Positions 6,264 to 13,973 of a stretch of DNA of 18,288 nucleotides are shown here, piece by piece. The DNA comes from Burkholderiaceae bacterium (GTDB taxonomy: Bacteria > Pseudomonadota > Gammaproteobacteria > Burkholderiales > Burkholderiaceae). A model generated the notes under the pieces. It had not been told where the DNA came from. It worked only from the letters and a program-made list of their open reading frames with translations, and did not search any database. Numbering within the stretch: position 1 is the stretch's first letter; each line of letters opens with the position of its first letter. The stretch is taken from positions 1 to 18,288 of the forward strand of contig CANGWT010000013.1 in the NCBI GenBank assembly GCA_947457745.1. Direction: 5' to 3'. The position numbers and the translations under genes are program-made.

Positions 6264-6872
6264 ATGATGCCTATCTTGTATTCTTATCGAAGATGCCCTT
6301 ATGCGATAAGGGCTCGTATGACATTGAAATACGCGAGTATTGAATACGAGCACAGAGAGATTGAATTTAGAAATAAGCCGCAGGCTATGTTGCTTTTATC
6401 ACCCAAAGGGACTGTTCCAGTCCTATGTGTCGATGGGCGTGTTTTGGATCAAAGTCTAGATATTATGCGATGGGCCTTAGAGAAGGCTGACCCAGATGAT
6501 TGGAGAGGGGTTGATGAATCAATCTCTCAGGCTTGGGTTGAAAGAAATGATGGCCCATTTAAGGTGCTATTAGATCAATATAAATACCCAAATCGATTTC
6601 CGCAACTCAATCAGGATGATGTGCTGAATGGCGCTATAGATCTGATGCTTGATCCCATGGATCATCTGCTCCGATCTAGCACGTATTTGCTAGGCAATAA
6701 AATCTCTTGGGTGGATGTGGCTATCTTTCCTTTTATTAGGCAGTTTGCCGCAGTGAATCCCCAGCGATTTGAAGACATGCCATTGACTTCTCTCAAGAAA
6801 TGGCTCCAGCAGCATCTCGAGTCTGAGTTATTTAATGCTGTGATGGATAAGCATCCAACTTGGACTGATTGA
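6264..6872 (+). CDS. Glutathione S-transferase-fold protein with CPYA motif (202 aa)
   Basis: This has the GST fold. An N-terminal thioredoxin-like domain (residues 1 to about 75) carries CPYA at 11-14, in the place of a glutaredoxin CPYC, followed by GTVPVLCVDGRVLDQSLDIM, which supplies the cis-proline and the glutathione gamma-glutamyl contact (QS). A helical C-terminal domain follows, with the usual WVDVAIFPFIRQF pattern. One active-site cysteine favours glutathione-dependent thiol chemistry or glutathionyl transfer, as in omega/beta-type or glutaredoxin-2-like members; the substrate is unknown. Two adjacent ATG codons (6264, 6267) are possible starts and neither has a clear ribosome site. 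No partner gene is linked. A hairpin follows just after the stop. Confidence 0.8.
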   Translation: MMPILYSYRRCPYAIRARMTLKYASIEYEHREIEFRNKPQAMLLLSPKGTVPVLCVDGRVLDQSLDIMRWALEKADPDDWRGVDESISQAWVERNDGPFKVLLDQYKYPNRFPQLNQDDVLNGAIDLMLDPMDHLLRSSTYLLGNKISWVDVAIFPFIRQFAAVNPQRFEDMPLTSLKKWLQQHLESELFNAVMDKHPTWTD

Positions 6873-6875
6873 GCT

Positions 6876-6908
6876 AAAAAAAGCCCCCGTATTTTTGATC
6901 GGGGGCTT
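6876..6908 (-). terminator. Strong intrinsic terminator between convergent genes
   Basis: AAGCCCCCG at 6881-6889 pairs perfectly with CGGGGGCTT at 6900-6908 around a ten-base loop. The run of A at 6876-6882 becomes a T-tract after the stem on the minus strand, so the signal is best for the leftward GST/hydrolase/dehydrogenase operon. It lies 78 bases beyond that operon's last stop. It starts only a few bases after the rightward GST stop and may also end that transcript, though no T-tract follows on plus. Confidence 0.8.
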
Positions 6909-6957
6909 GCTAATTAACAGACTAAGTTCACTCAGCGTTTACCAATCATGATATTAA

Positions 6958-6987
6958 AGTCTTGATATATTTTTATAGGACAAGACT
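6958..6987 (-). terminator. Hairpin overlapping the stop of the leftward operon
   Basis: AGTCTTG (6958-6964) and CAAGACT (6981-6987) are perfect inverted repeats around a 16-base A/T-rich loop. The outer arm overlaps the TAG stop of the zeta-like GST gene. TTTAAT follows on the minus strand. The long loop makes it a weaker signal than the hairpin at 6876-6908; the two may act in tandem. Confidence 0.35.
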
Positions 6988-7642
6988 ATTGTGCTTGGCT
7001 AGGTGCACCTGCTTGTTTAAGAGGGTGGGCGTTTGAAAAGCTGTCCAGCTTCATGCAGTTTTCAAAAATGGCACTCAGAATGGGGGCTGTACTCATATCT
7101 ACACCAAAAAGTTTGGCGCCAATGACGTGAGATACCAGGGCAATATCAGCTATGGTTAGCTCATCACCAAATGAGTAGGTCTTAGACTTTGCCAACTTCT
7201 TCAACATATTTTCGATGGCTTCATTGCCTTTAGAAAACCAATGTTGAGCCCATTTAGTTTGATGGGACTCATCCAAACCCCATTCTTTATTTAGAAAGTT
7301 TCTGACTCGCGGGATAATGAGAGGATGGGTATCGGCAATAGCTATCAAAGCTAGTGCTCTAAGCTCTGCTTTGTCGATAGGCTTACTTGGGATCAGTTTT
7401 GGATTAGGCCAAACATCTTCGATGTATTCAAGAATGGCTAGCGACTGACCAATCTCATGGCCATCATGCTTAAGCAATGGCACTACATGCTGAGGATTGA
7501 TTGAGCTGTATGCCTCACCAAATTGTTCCCCACTCGCTAAATTGATCGATATCTCTTCAAAGGGGATCCCCTTCAGTGATAGCGCAACCCTAACTCGATA
7601 AGCGGCTAGAGATCGCCAGTATCCGTAAAGAGTAACTTTCAT
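6986..7642 (-). CDS. Zeta-class-like glutathione S-transferase (maleylacetoacetate isomerase-like, 218 aa)
   Basis: The protein follows the zeta-class GST pattern, the class that contains maleylacetoacetate and maleylpyruvate isomerases. These use glutathione to isomerise a cis double bond in ring-cleavage products. Visible features are YWRSLAAYRVRVAL at residues 8-21, HVVPLLKHDGHEIGQSLAILEYIE for glutathione contact, DTHPLIIPRVRNFL in the helical domain and a C-terminal FSNAHPLKQAGAP. The catalytic SSC of the canonical zeta motif reads S11-L12-A13 here, so one serine is kept and the second serine and the cysteine are missing. Isomerase activity is therefore uncertain. Its ATG overlaps the stop of the hydrolase gene as ATGA. 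No homogentisate or gentisate dioxygenase or fumarylacetoacetase is in the window. Confidence 0.8.
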   Translation of the reverse strand: MKVTLYGYWRSLAAYRVRVALSLKGIPFEEISINLASGEQFGEAYSSINPQHVVPLLKHDGHEIGQSLAILEYIEDVWPNPKLIPSKPIDKAELRALALIAIADTHPLIIPRVRNFLNKEWGLDESHQTKWAQHWFSKGNEAIENMLKKLAKSKTYSFGDELTIADIALVSHVIGAKLFGVDMSTAPILSAIFENCMKLDSFSNAHPLKQAGAPSQAQ

Positions 7643-8430
7643 GATTTGGCGTTAATGAAGTTTCGAATAGCATCCATAAAGATTGATGGTGCCTGCAACT
7701 GTGGTACATGCGCTAAACCTGACAGGATATGTAATCTTGCGTTTGGCAGTCCAGCATGAAGTTCTACAGACATGGATGATGGAGTAGCTTCATCCAATTC
7801 TCCAACTAGTACGAGCACTGGTTGGGTCACTTTTGAAAGTTGATCGCGAATATCAAGCCCTGCTAAAGCGGCGCATGCGCCGTGAAAGGTTTCTGTATCG
7901 AGCGCTAGGAAACGTTTTTTTCGATCCGCAACCAAGCTTGGGTTCTGATCCTGAAATTCTGGAGCAAATAAGCGGCGCATTGCCACATCTGCAATCGCTT
8001 CCAAGCCTTTTTCTTTAGCGGCGGCTGACATGCCTCTGAAGGCTGCACGACCTGGTTCGGAGAACATTGCACCGCAATCGGCCAAGATTAAGCGTGCAGC
8101 TAATTGTGGGTGGCGAATGCTGGTAATTAAGGCTATAAATCCGCCATAACCGTTACCTAAGAATATTGGCTTTTCAGAAAGTTTCAGGGATTCAATGCCT
8201 TTAGCAATATGATCTGCGATCACATTAAGGTCGCCGCCCACAAAGTCAGAACCCTCAAATCCAGGAAGATTTAAAGAGATAACTTGATGGGTTTTTTCTA
8301 GATCATTTGCTAATGGCTTAAAAGAACTGCTGTCTGCAAGCAGTGAGTGGAACAAAATAATTGGAGTGCCTGCGCCCGTAATTTCCAGACTCAACTTTTT
8401 GTTGTCGATATTCAGCGTTTGATGTGCCAT
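7639..8430 (-). CDS. Alpha/beta hydrolase-fold protein with Gly in place of the nucleophilic Ser (263 aa)
   Basis: The fold is an alpha/beta hydrolase close to the enol-lactonase (PcaD) and MhpC type. Features in order are the oxyanion-region strand IILFHSLLAD (25-33), the nucleophile elbow GNGYGG at 92-97, the acid strand VLVGELDEATP with Asp213, and catalytic-type His241 in GLAHVPQL. The elbow should be G-x-S-x-G with serine at residue 94. The codon at 8149-8151 is GGT (glycine), one base from AGT (serine). The rest of the protein is intact, with no frameshift. It may therefore be a non-hydrolase using the fold for a lyase-like, cofactorless or binding role, or a recently inactivated enzyme. 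AAAGGAG precedes the start. It sits between the dehydrogenase (48 bases) and the GST (overlap). Confidence 0.85.
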   Translation of the reverse strand: MAHQTLNIDNKKLSLEITGAGTPIILFHSLLADSSSFKPLANDLEKTHQVISLNLPGFEGSDFVGGDLNVIADHIAKGIESLKLSEKPIFLGNGYGGFIALITSIRHPQLAARLILADCGAMFSEPGRAAFRGMSAAAKEKGLEAIADVAMRRLFAPEFQDQNPSLVADRKKRFLALDTETFHGACAALAGLDIRDQLSKVTQPVLVLVGELDEATPSSMSVELHAGLPNARLHILSGLAHVPQLQAPSIFMDAIRNFINAKS

Positions 8431-8478
8431 ATTAAATTGCTCCTTTAATCCTTATATTTCTGGAATTTTCTTTTTATA

Positions 8479-9999
8479 TTAGTTCAGTCGTGGCTGACTG
8501 GCGGTATCTTTGTACCAGTCAAATGGCGCATCATCCAATCGAATCATGACACTCTTAGTTTCAAAGTGTTGGTCAAATGACTCTGTTCCGCACTCGCGAC
8601 CAATGCCTGAGTCTTTGATGCCGCCCCAAGGTGAAGCTGGATCTAAGCGATGATGGTCGTTTACCCAAACAATACCGCATTTGAGTTTTGCGGCAACACG
8701 GTGGGCTCTTGTGACATCATTCGTTCGAATTGCACCAGCTAAACCAAATGGAGAATCATTTGCTAGCTCAAGACCTTCTTCTTCGGTTGTGAATTTAGTA
8801 ACAGATACGAATGGGCCAAATACCTCTTCTTGGAAGATGCGCATGTTTCTGGTAACGTCAGCAAAAACAGTCGGCTCCACAAAGAAACCATTCTGAAGAC
8901 TTGGGTCTGTAGGCACCTTGCCTCCGGCAACCAAGCGTGCTTTATCTTCATTTAATCCAATGTCGATATATTTCAGAACGCGCTGCTGCTGGCGAGCTGA
9001 AACTACAGGTCCAAGTTGCACGCTAGCGTCAATGGGATTTCCAATGCGAATCGATTTCGCTTTAGCTGCCAACTTTTCTACGAACTCATCGTAAATGCTT
9101 GCCTGAACAATTTGACGGCTACCACAAATACAAGTTTGTCCTGCGCCAATGAATGCGCCAAAAGCGGCGTAGTTCACTGCTTGATCAACATTAAAGTCGT
9201 CAAAGACAAGAACGGGAGTTTTGCCGCCAAGCTCTAAGGTTTGGTGAGCAAAATTGCTACCCGCTAAAGATCCGGTAATGCGTCCAGCTTCGGTACCGCC
9301 TGTAAGTACCCATTTTGCTAAACCGGGATGTTCAGCTAGCGCTTTGCCGGTAGAGGGCCCAAGTCCGGTGATTACGTTAAATACTCCGGGTGGTAAGCCT
9401 GCCTCAACGAACAATTGTGCGAGGCGCAGTGTGGTTAGTGGAGTGTACTCAGATGGTTTCACTACGGTAGTGCAACCAGATGCTAGTGTAGGAGCCAAGC
9501 TTTTTACCATGATCATCAAAGGATGATTGAATGGTGTGGAGTTACCGACGACCCCAATTGGAGTGCGCAAGGTGTAGTTAAGGTAATTGCCATCCACCGG
9601 AATGACGGAGTCACGACGCGCAATGGCAAGACCTGCGTTGTAGCGAAAAAAGTCAGGTAGACGTGAAACCTGCGCGCGCGTTTCATTTAAGGAGCGACCA
9701 TTATTAGCGGTTTCCAAAGTGTAGATTTCTTCTAAGTTGGCTTCAAACACATCCGCTAATTTATTGATTAATTTAGCGCGTGTGCGATTAGACATTGAAC
9801 TCCACTCAGTACTGGCAAATGCTTTTGCTGAGCTCTTCACTGCCTTGTCAACATCGGCATCAGTTGCGTGTGAAATTTGCGCAAGCATTTCACCAGTGGC
9901 TGGATTTAATACATCCAGTAAATCAGCTTGGGAGGCTGGCACTTCCTTACCATCGATAAATAGTCCACGAATAGGTACTTGCTTATGAGTTGTTGACAT
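8479..9999 (-). CDS. NAD(P)-dependent aldehyde dehydrogenase (506 aa)
   Basis: This belongs to the aldehyde dehydrogenase superfamily and oxidises an aldehyde to the acid with NAD or NADP in the cytosol. It is full length. Key positions are TPFNHP with the oxyanion Asn158, VKPSEYTP with Lys181 at the cofactor, TGGTEAGR at 233-240, LELGGK with general base Glu256, GAGQTC with nucleophile Cys290, and QEEVFGPF with Glu392. The GGT variant at 234-236 resembles that of betaine-aldehyde and muconic-semialdehyde type members, but the substrate cannot be read from this. AAGGA precedes the ATG. It lies 30 bases after the GntR regulator and 48 bases before the hydrolase, in one leftward unit that likely oxidises an aldehyde intermediate of the compound imported by the divergent transporter. 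Confidence 0.93.
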   Translation of the reverse strand: MSTTHKQVPIRGLFIDGKEVPASQADLLDVLNPATGEMLAQISHATDADVDKAVKSSAKAFASTEWSSMSNRTRAKLINKLADVFEANLEEIYTLETANNGRSLNETRAQVSRLPDFFRYNAGLAIARRDSVIPVDGNYLNYTLRTPIGVVGNSTPFNHPLMIMVKSLAPTLASGCTTVVKPSEYTPLTTLRLAQLFVEAGLPPGVFNVITGLGPSTGKALAEHPGLAKWVLTGGTEAGRITGSLAGSNFAHQTLELGGKTPVLVFDDFNVDQAVNYAAFGAFIGAGQTCICGSRQIVQASIYDEFVEKLAAKAKSIRIGNPIDASVQLGPVVSARQQQRVLKYIDIGLNEDKARLVAGGKVPTDPSLQNGFFVEPTVFADVTRNMRIFQEEVFGPFVSVTKFTTEEEGLELANDSPFGLAGAIRTNDVTRAHRVAAKLKCGIVWVNDHHRLDPASPWGGIKDSGIGRECGTESFDQHFETKSVMIRLDDAPFDWYKDTASQPRLN

Positions 10000-10029
10000 G
10001 AGGATCCTTATTAAAAATTATGTGTTGAA

Positions 10030-10710
10030 TTAACTGACGATCATTCCGCTTGACACAGCATTGCTGACACGCTTACCTGCTGCAAGCACATGCTGCTCCG
10101 CTAATCTCTGGGCGGTTTTGACGGATCTAGATTGAATACCATCGATGATCTCGCGATGTTCTGCTACCAATGCTTCTGGAGTTCCATGATCCACATTGCT
10201 AACGCTAATTTGCACAGCCCTTTCCATTAGATCAATGAGGTCGATCAGTTGATCGCGCATTCTTGGATTGCCGCCTAATTCAGCTAGGAGTCGATGGAAT
10301 TTTTTGTTGTAGCCGATAAAACCATCGGGCCATTGGTCCCGATGAAAGCTCTTGAATTGATCAAGCGCTTGAAGTTGCTCATCACTGGCATTACGAATGA
10401 TGCGCTCAATGTTGGCGCGCTCAAGGGCGGCGCGCAAATGAAACATGTCCAACATATCAGAAATGGATACTGGTGCAACTCGGTATCCTTGACGGGGAAT
10501 AGTAATCACAAGACCTTCGCGCTCTAGGCTAATGAGCGCATCGCGGACAGGAGATTTACTGACTTCAAAACGAATCGCCAACTCAGCTTCTCGTATCTCA
10601 GCGCCAGGCATGAGATTGCAAGTCAGAATGTCATGGCGCAACTCTTCGTAGACTCTTTCTCGAAGCAGTCGGCCGTCAGATTCTATGGGTTCTATGGTGG
10701 TGCTTGCCAT
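10030..10710 (-). CDS. GntR-family transcriptional regulator, FadR/FCD subfamily (226 aa)
   Basis: An N-terminal winged helix-turn-helix (about 15-80) carries the family pattern LRERVYEELRHDILTCNLMP, EAELAIRFEVSKSPVRDAL and LEREGLVITIPRQGYRV. An all-helical FCD ligand domain follows (about 86-212) with likely metal-site histidines 139 (NKKFHRLL), 185 (AEHREI) and 207 (AEQHVL). Such regulators are usually dimeric repressors released by an organic acid. It is first in the leftward unit with the dehydrogenase and diverges from the LivK-type gene, so it likely controls both directions and itself. Candidate operators are the two TTGTARTATATCA copies in the gap. The ribosome site is weak: a possible AAGGACTACC lies farther upstream than usual. 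Confidence 0.92.
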   Translation of the reverse strand: MASTTIEPIESDGRLLRERVYEELRHDILTCNLMPGAEIREAELAIRFEVSKSPVRDALISLEREGLVITIPRQGYRVAPVSISDMLDMFHLRAALERANIERIIRNASDEQLQALDQFKSFHRDQWPDGFIGYNKKFHRLLAELGGNPRMRDQLIDLIDLMERAVQISVSNVDHGTPEALVAEHREIIDGIQSRSVKTAQRLAEQHVLAAGKRVSNAVSSGMIVS

Positions 10711-10745
10711 GGGCTTAAAAATATTAGGTAGTCCTTAATTATTTT

Positions 10746-10761
10746 TTGTAATATATCACAA
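10746..10761. promoter_or_regulatory. Candidate GntR operator, copy 1
   Basis: TTGTAATATATCACAA is a 16-base palindrome broken by one mismatched pair, of the size and A/T-centred style of FCD-type GntR sites. It lies 36 bases upstream of the gntR start, where it could give autoregulation. Its first 13 bases recur at 10853 with one change. Confidence 0.5.
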
Positions 10762-10852
10762 GAGCTTTCTAGTGGTATGAATAAAAATATAAGTAATTGA
10801 TTTTAAAGAATAAATTAATTTTCAAAGGATTTATTGATTTAATTTAAATTTA

Positions 10853-10865
10853 TTGTAGTATATCA
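10853..10865. promoter_or_regulatory. Candidate GntR operator, copy 2
   Basis: TTGTAGTATATCA matches 12 of 13 bases of the copy at 10746-10758 in the same orientation, 107 bases apart. TTGTAG here also has an inverted partner CTACAA at 10873-10878. It overlaps the best -10 candidate for the transporter operon, so a bound repressor would block transcription. Confidence 0.45.
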
Positions 10866-10907
10866 ATTAGATCTACAAAACAATATCAAAAGACTATCAA
10901 ACATCGT

Positions 10908-10913
10908 GAGGAG
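10908..10913 (+). promoter_or_regulatory. Ribosome binding site of the periplasmic binding protein gene
   Basis: GAGGAG ends six bases before ATG 10920, the strongest site in this operon, which suits the high expression needed for a binding protein. Confidence 0.75.
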
Positions 10914-10919
10914 ACATTC

Positions 10920-12167
10920 ATGTTGAAAAAGATGCATTTAAAGGTTGTAGCACTTGCCCTAGTAGGCGCGTTAATCGCACCAAGCTCTTTTGCCGCGGAT
11001 AAGGCGCCAATTAGAGTCGGATTTCTAACCATCAAATCTGGCGCTCTTGCTGCTGGTGGAAAGCAGATGGAAGAGGCGATCAATTTGTTCATGAAGGAAC
11101 GTAACAATACGATTGCAGGTAGAAAGATTGAGCTTTTTGTTGCTGACACATCTGGTCAGCCAGCAATTACCAAAACCAAAATGCAAGAGCTCGTTGAAAA
11201 AGATAAAGCTCAAGTCATCATTGGGCCATTAGCAGCATTTGAGGCATTGGCTGTGGATGACTATATTAAGAAGGTAGGGGTTCCAGTGATATCCCCTTCA
11301 GCTGGAGCTGAGGATTTAACACAGCGCAAGCCAAATCCGTGGTTTGTTAGAGGTGTTGGCACTTCTGCCCAACCAAGTCATGCTCTTGGAGAGTATGCCG
11401 CTAAGGATTTGAAGTACAAGCGCATTGCCATCATTGCCGATGACTTTGCTTTTGGCCATGAAATTGCTGCTGGATTTCAGAGAACTTTTGAAGAAAATGG
11501 CGGCAAGGTAGTTCAAAAACTGTGGTCTCCTTTGAACGTAGCTGACTATGGCACTTATATTGGTCAGATTAAGCCAAACGTCGACGCGGTATTTGCTGCC
11601 TTTGCTGGCGGTAATGGCGTCAAGTTTGTAAAGCAATATAGTGAGTACGGTTTAAAAGGAAAAATTCCGCTCTTAGGTGCAATGACTACTGTAGATGAGG
11701 GTATCTTGCCTTTTATGGGTGATGATGCGCTAGGCGTCATTTCTACTGGCTGGTACTCTGCGAACTTAAACAATGCAGCTAATGCAAAGTTTGTTAAAGA
11801 TTACAACGCAGCGTATAAAAAAGATCCTGGCTACTATTCTATGGGGGCATATGGCGCAGCTTTAATGCTTGAGCAAGCACTTAAGGATGTCAAAGGCAAT
11901 ATTGAAGATAAGAATGCCTTCATGGCTGCATTACGTGCAGTTCAGTTGCCAAATGATCCAAGAGGTAAGGTGACCTTGGATGCCTTGGGTAATCCGATTA
12001 TGGATATTTATATTCGCAAAGTTGAGAAAAAAGACGGCAAGCTCAGCAACGTTGTGATTAAGACTTATCCATCGGTTAGTCAGTTCTGGACATATAAGAC
12101 TAAAGACTTCCTCTCAAATCCTGTCTATTCAAGAGATTACCCGCCAGCGACGAATTTAGAGAACTGA
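10920..12167 (+). CDS. livK: Periplasmic substrate-binding protein of a branched-chain amino acid-type ABC importer (415 aa)
   Basis: This is a type I periplasmic binding protein (Peripla_BP_6/LivK class) that captures the substrate and delivers it to the membrane permeases. A Sec signal peptide (MLKKMHLKVVALALVGALIA, cleavage near Ala25) precedes the mature domain starting IRVGFLTIKSGALAAGGKQM. The fold's landmarks follow: GRKIELFVADTSGQP, VIIGPLAAFEALAV, VPVISPSAGA, IAIIADDFAFGHEI and the late YSMGAYGAALMLEQAL. Members of this class bind amino acids, aromatic acids, urea or short-chain acids, so livK names the family and not the ligand. The gene is preceded by an excellent ribosome site, starts the rightward unit and lies 10 bases from the first permease gene. 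Confidence 0.9.
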   Translation: MLKKMHLKVVALALVGALIAPSSFAADKAPIRVGFLTIKSGALAAGGKQMEEAINLFMKERNNTIAGRKIELFVADTSGQPAITKTKMQELVEKDKAQVIIGPLAAFEALAVDDYIKKVGVPVISPSAGAEDLTQRKPNPWFVRGVGTSAQPSHALGEYAAKDLKYKRIAIIADDFAFGHEIAAGFQRTFEENGGKVVQKLWSPLNVADYGTYIGQIKPNVDAVFAAFAGGNGVKFVKQYSEYGLKGKIPLLGAMTTVDEGILPFMGDDALGVISTGWYSANLNNAANAKFVKDYNAAYKKDPGYYSMGAYGAALMLEQALKDVKGNIEDKNAFMAALRAVQLPNDPRGKVTLDALGNPIMDIYIRKVEKKDGKLSNVVIKTYPSVSQFWTYKTKDFLSNPVYSRDYPPATNLEN

Positions 12168-12177
12168 TTCTTTACAC

Positions 12178-13038
12178 ATGTCTTTTTGGCTAATTCAAAG
12201 TCTTAATAGCCTTGCTCTAGGGGGAGTCCTCTTCACCCTAGCAGCAGGCTTTTCATTAATTTTCGGATTAATGCGTATCGCTAATCTTTCGCATGGTGCT
12301 TACTTTATGTTGGGCGCTTATGTTGGCTTAAGTGTGATCGAAGCTGGACACTCTTTCTATTTAGCCATTTTGGCTGCAGCGATAGCGATTGGTCTTTTGG
12401 GTTGCATTGTTGAGTGGTTAATTTTACGTCGCCTTGCCGGCAATAGCTTGTCCCAAGTGTTGGCAACTTTGGGCGTGGCTTTTGTCATAGCCGATTGCAG
12501 TCTTTGGTTTTGGGGTGGAGATCCTCGGCCTGTAGCCGCTCCTAGTTTTCTAAGTGGTGGTGTTCAGATCTTTGGGCAAACATTTCCTCTGTACAGGATT
12601 GCTCTAGTAATTTTTAGCATCTTTATTGCGCTTGGTTTATGGCTCTTACTAGAAAAAACCAAACTCGGCGTCATGATTCGTGCCAGCGTTGATGACCGCC
12701 AAATGGCACAAGGTATTGGTGTGCCGGCCACTAAGTTATTTTCAATTGTTTTTTGTTTAGGCGCTGCATTGGCGGGGGTAGGGGGTATTGCCGCAGCACC
12801 TATTCTTTCTGTCTACCCAGGCTTGGATGCGGACATGCTGCCGATTGCATTGGTGGTGGTAATCCTTGGAGGGCTCGGCAGTTTAATGGGTGCATTTATT
12901 GGTAGTTTTCTCATTGGGTTTATCTACAGTTTTGGCCAAGCGCTTTTCCCAGATTTGGCTTACATCATCTTGTTTTTGCCAATGCTCATCATTTTGGCTG
13001 TTAGACCACGCGGCTTGTTTGGAAGGATAACTGCGTGA
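12178..13038 (+). CDS. livH: LivH-type inner-membrane permease (286 aa)
   Basis: This is one of two membrane subunits of the importer. It is hydrophobic through most of its length with about eight membrane segments, beginning LALGGVLFTLAAGFSLIFGL. The family start GLMRIANLSHGAYFMLGAY is clear, and the cytosolic loop that meets the ATPase (VMIRASVDDRQMAQGIGVP) is present. VILGGLGSLMGAFIG and a C-terminal LAVRPRGLFG complete the pattern. Length is normal for LivH. It pairs with the LivM-type subunit, whose GTG start overlaps its stop by four bases. The ribosome site is weak, in line with translation following from the gene 10 bases upstream. Confidence 0.92.
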   Translation: MSFWLIQSLNSLALGGVLFTLAAGFSLIFGLMRIANLSHGAYFMLGAYVGLSVIEAGHSFYLAILAAAIAIGLLGCIVEWLILRRLAGNSLSQVLATLGVAFVIADCSLWFWGGDPRPVAAPSFLSGGVQIFGQTFPLYRIALVIFSIFIALGLWLLLEKTKLGVMIRASVDDRQMAQGIGVPATKLFSIVFCLGAALAGVGGIAAAPILSVYPGLDADMLPIALVVVILGGLGSLMGAFIGSFLIGFIYSFGQALFPDLAYIILFLPMLIILAVRPRGLFGRITA

Positions 13039-13970
13039 ACCGGATTTTTTATATTGCCATTCTTCCGGTACTACTTGTTCTCCCTCTTATTCTCGGTGGC
13101 ACTTACTACACTAACTTAGCAAGCCAAATTCTGATTGCTGCAATTTTTGCAATGAGTCTAAATTTACTTGTTGGTTATGCTGGCTTAACTTCCTTAGGCC
13201 ATGCAGGGTACCTTGGCTTGGCTGCCTACATCAGTAGTTGGCTGACAGTAAAGCTGGGATGGAGTCATGCAAGTACTGCGGCGATTGCAATCATTGGAAC
13301 CACCGTGATTGCAGGTATCTTTGGTTTGATTGCCCTGCGTGCAACAGGCATTAGTTTTTTAATGATTACTTTGGCGTTCGGTCAGATTCTATGGGGCTTA
13401 GCTTATCGCTGGGCTAGTGTTACCGGTGGTGATAATGGAATATCTGGCATTACAAGACCTCACTTTTTTGGTTTGGATTTGGGAGAGGCTAGTTATTTTT
13501 ATTACTTTACCCTGCTCATCTTTTTATTGGTTTGGATTGCGATTGCAATCTTAGTGCGATCCCCTTTTGGAGCCACTATTCGAGGTACCAAAGATCAGCC
13601 TCGTCGTATGAGTGCACTTGGCTTTAATGTCTGGCTAATTCGCTGGATTACTTTTACTGCCTGCGGCTTCTTTGGGTCTATTGGCGGCATCATGTATGTT
13701 TACTATCACCAATTTATTAGCCCTCATAGTCTGTCATTAGCCAATTCTGCTGAAATGCTACTCATGGTGATTGCAGGTGGCGCAGGCACCTTAGCTGGTC
13801 CAGTTATTGGTGCTGCCTTGGTGATGCTGCTCAAGAATGTGGCAAGTCAATATGTTGACCATTGGGTCACGCTCCTAGGTTTAGTATTTATTTTTATTGT
13901 GATGTTTATTCCAGGTGGGATTGTTGCTGGATTTATGCGTGTTAAAAACGCGCTTAATACACCTAAGTAA
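13035..13970 (+). CDS. livM: LivM-type inner-membrane permease (311 aa)
   Basis: This is the second membrane subunit of the importer, very hydrophobic. It has the LivM hallmarks AMSLNLLVGYAGLTSLGHAGYLGLAAY near the N-terminus, ITLAFGQILWGLAYRW and TGGDNGISGI in the middle, the ATPase-contacting loop FGATIRGTKDQPRRMSALGFN, and GGAGTLAGPVIGAAL towards the end. The start is GTG 13035, which overlaps the upstream stop as GTGA, so the two permeases are translationally coupled and made in equal amounts. Length is usual for the family. The ATPase gene begins three bases after its stop. Confidence 0.92.
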   Translation: MNRIFYIAILPVLLVLPLILGGTYYTNLASQILIAAIFAMSLNLLVGYAGLTSLGHAGYLGLAAYISSWLTVKLGWSHASTAAIAIIGTTVIAGIFGLIALRATGISFLMITLAFGQILWGLAYRWASVTGGDNGISGITRPHFFGLDLGEASYFYYFTLLIFLLVWIAIAILVRSPFGATIRGTKDQPRRMSALGFNVWLIRWITFTACGFFGSIGGIMYVYYHQFISPHSLSLANSAEMLLMVIAGGAGTLAGPVIGAALVMLLKNVASQYVDHWVTLLGLVFIFIVMFIPGGIVAGFMRVKNALNTPK

Positions 13971-13973
13971 AAA

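Larger units (their letters stand above)
10711..10919. promoter_or_regulatory. Divergent control region between gntR and the liv operon
   Basis: This is a very AT-rich 209-base gap with outward promoters for both units. For the rightward unit, TTGATT (10834-10839) and TAGTAT (10856-10861) with 16-base spacing make a fair -35/-10 pair, and the second candidate operator overlaps the -10. No good promoter pair stood out for the leftward unit. Confidence 0.55.

Noticed and set aside
9254..9526. 90-codon plus-strand open frame within the aldehyde dehydrogenase
   Set aside because: It lies antisense to a full-length gene with all catalytic motifs and has no family features.
6986..9999. A homogentisate or gentisate degradation operon
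   Set aside because: Only the zeta-like GST fits. There is no dioxygenase or fumarylacetoacetate hydrolase, and the GST motif itself is altered.
10886..11149. 87-codon minus-strand open frame at the start of the LivK-type gene
   Set aside because: It overlaps a signal peptide and mature binding-protein domain on the other strand that are clearly real.
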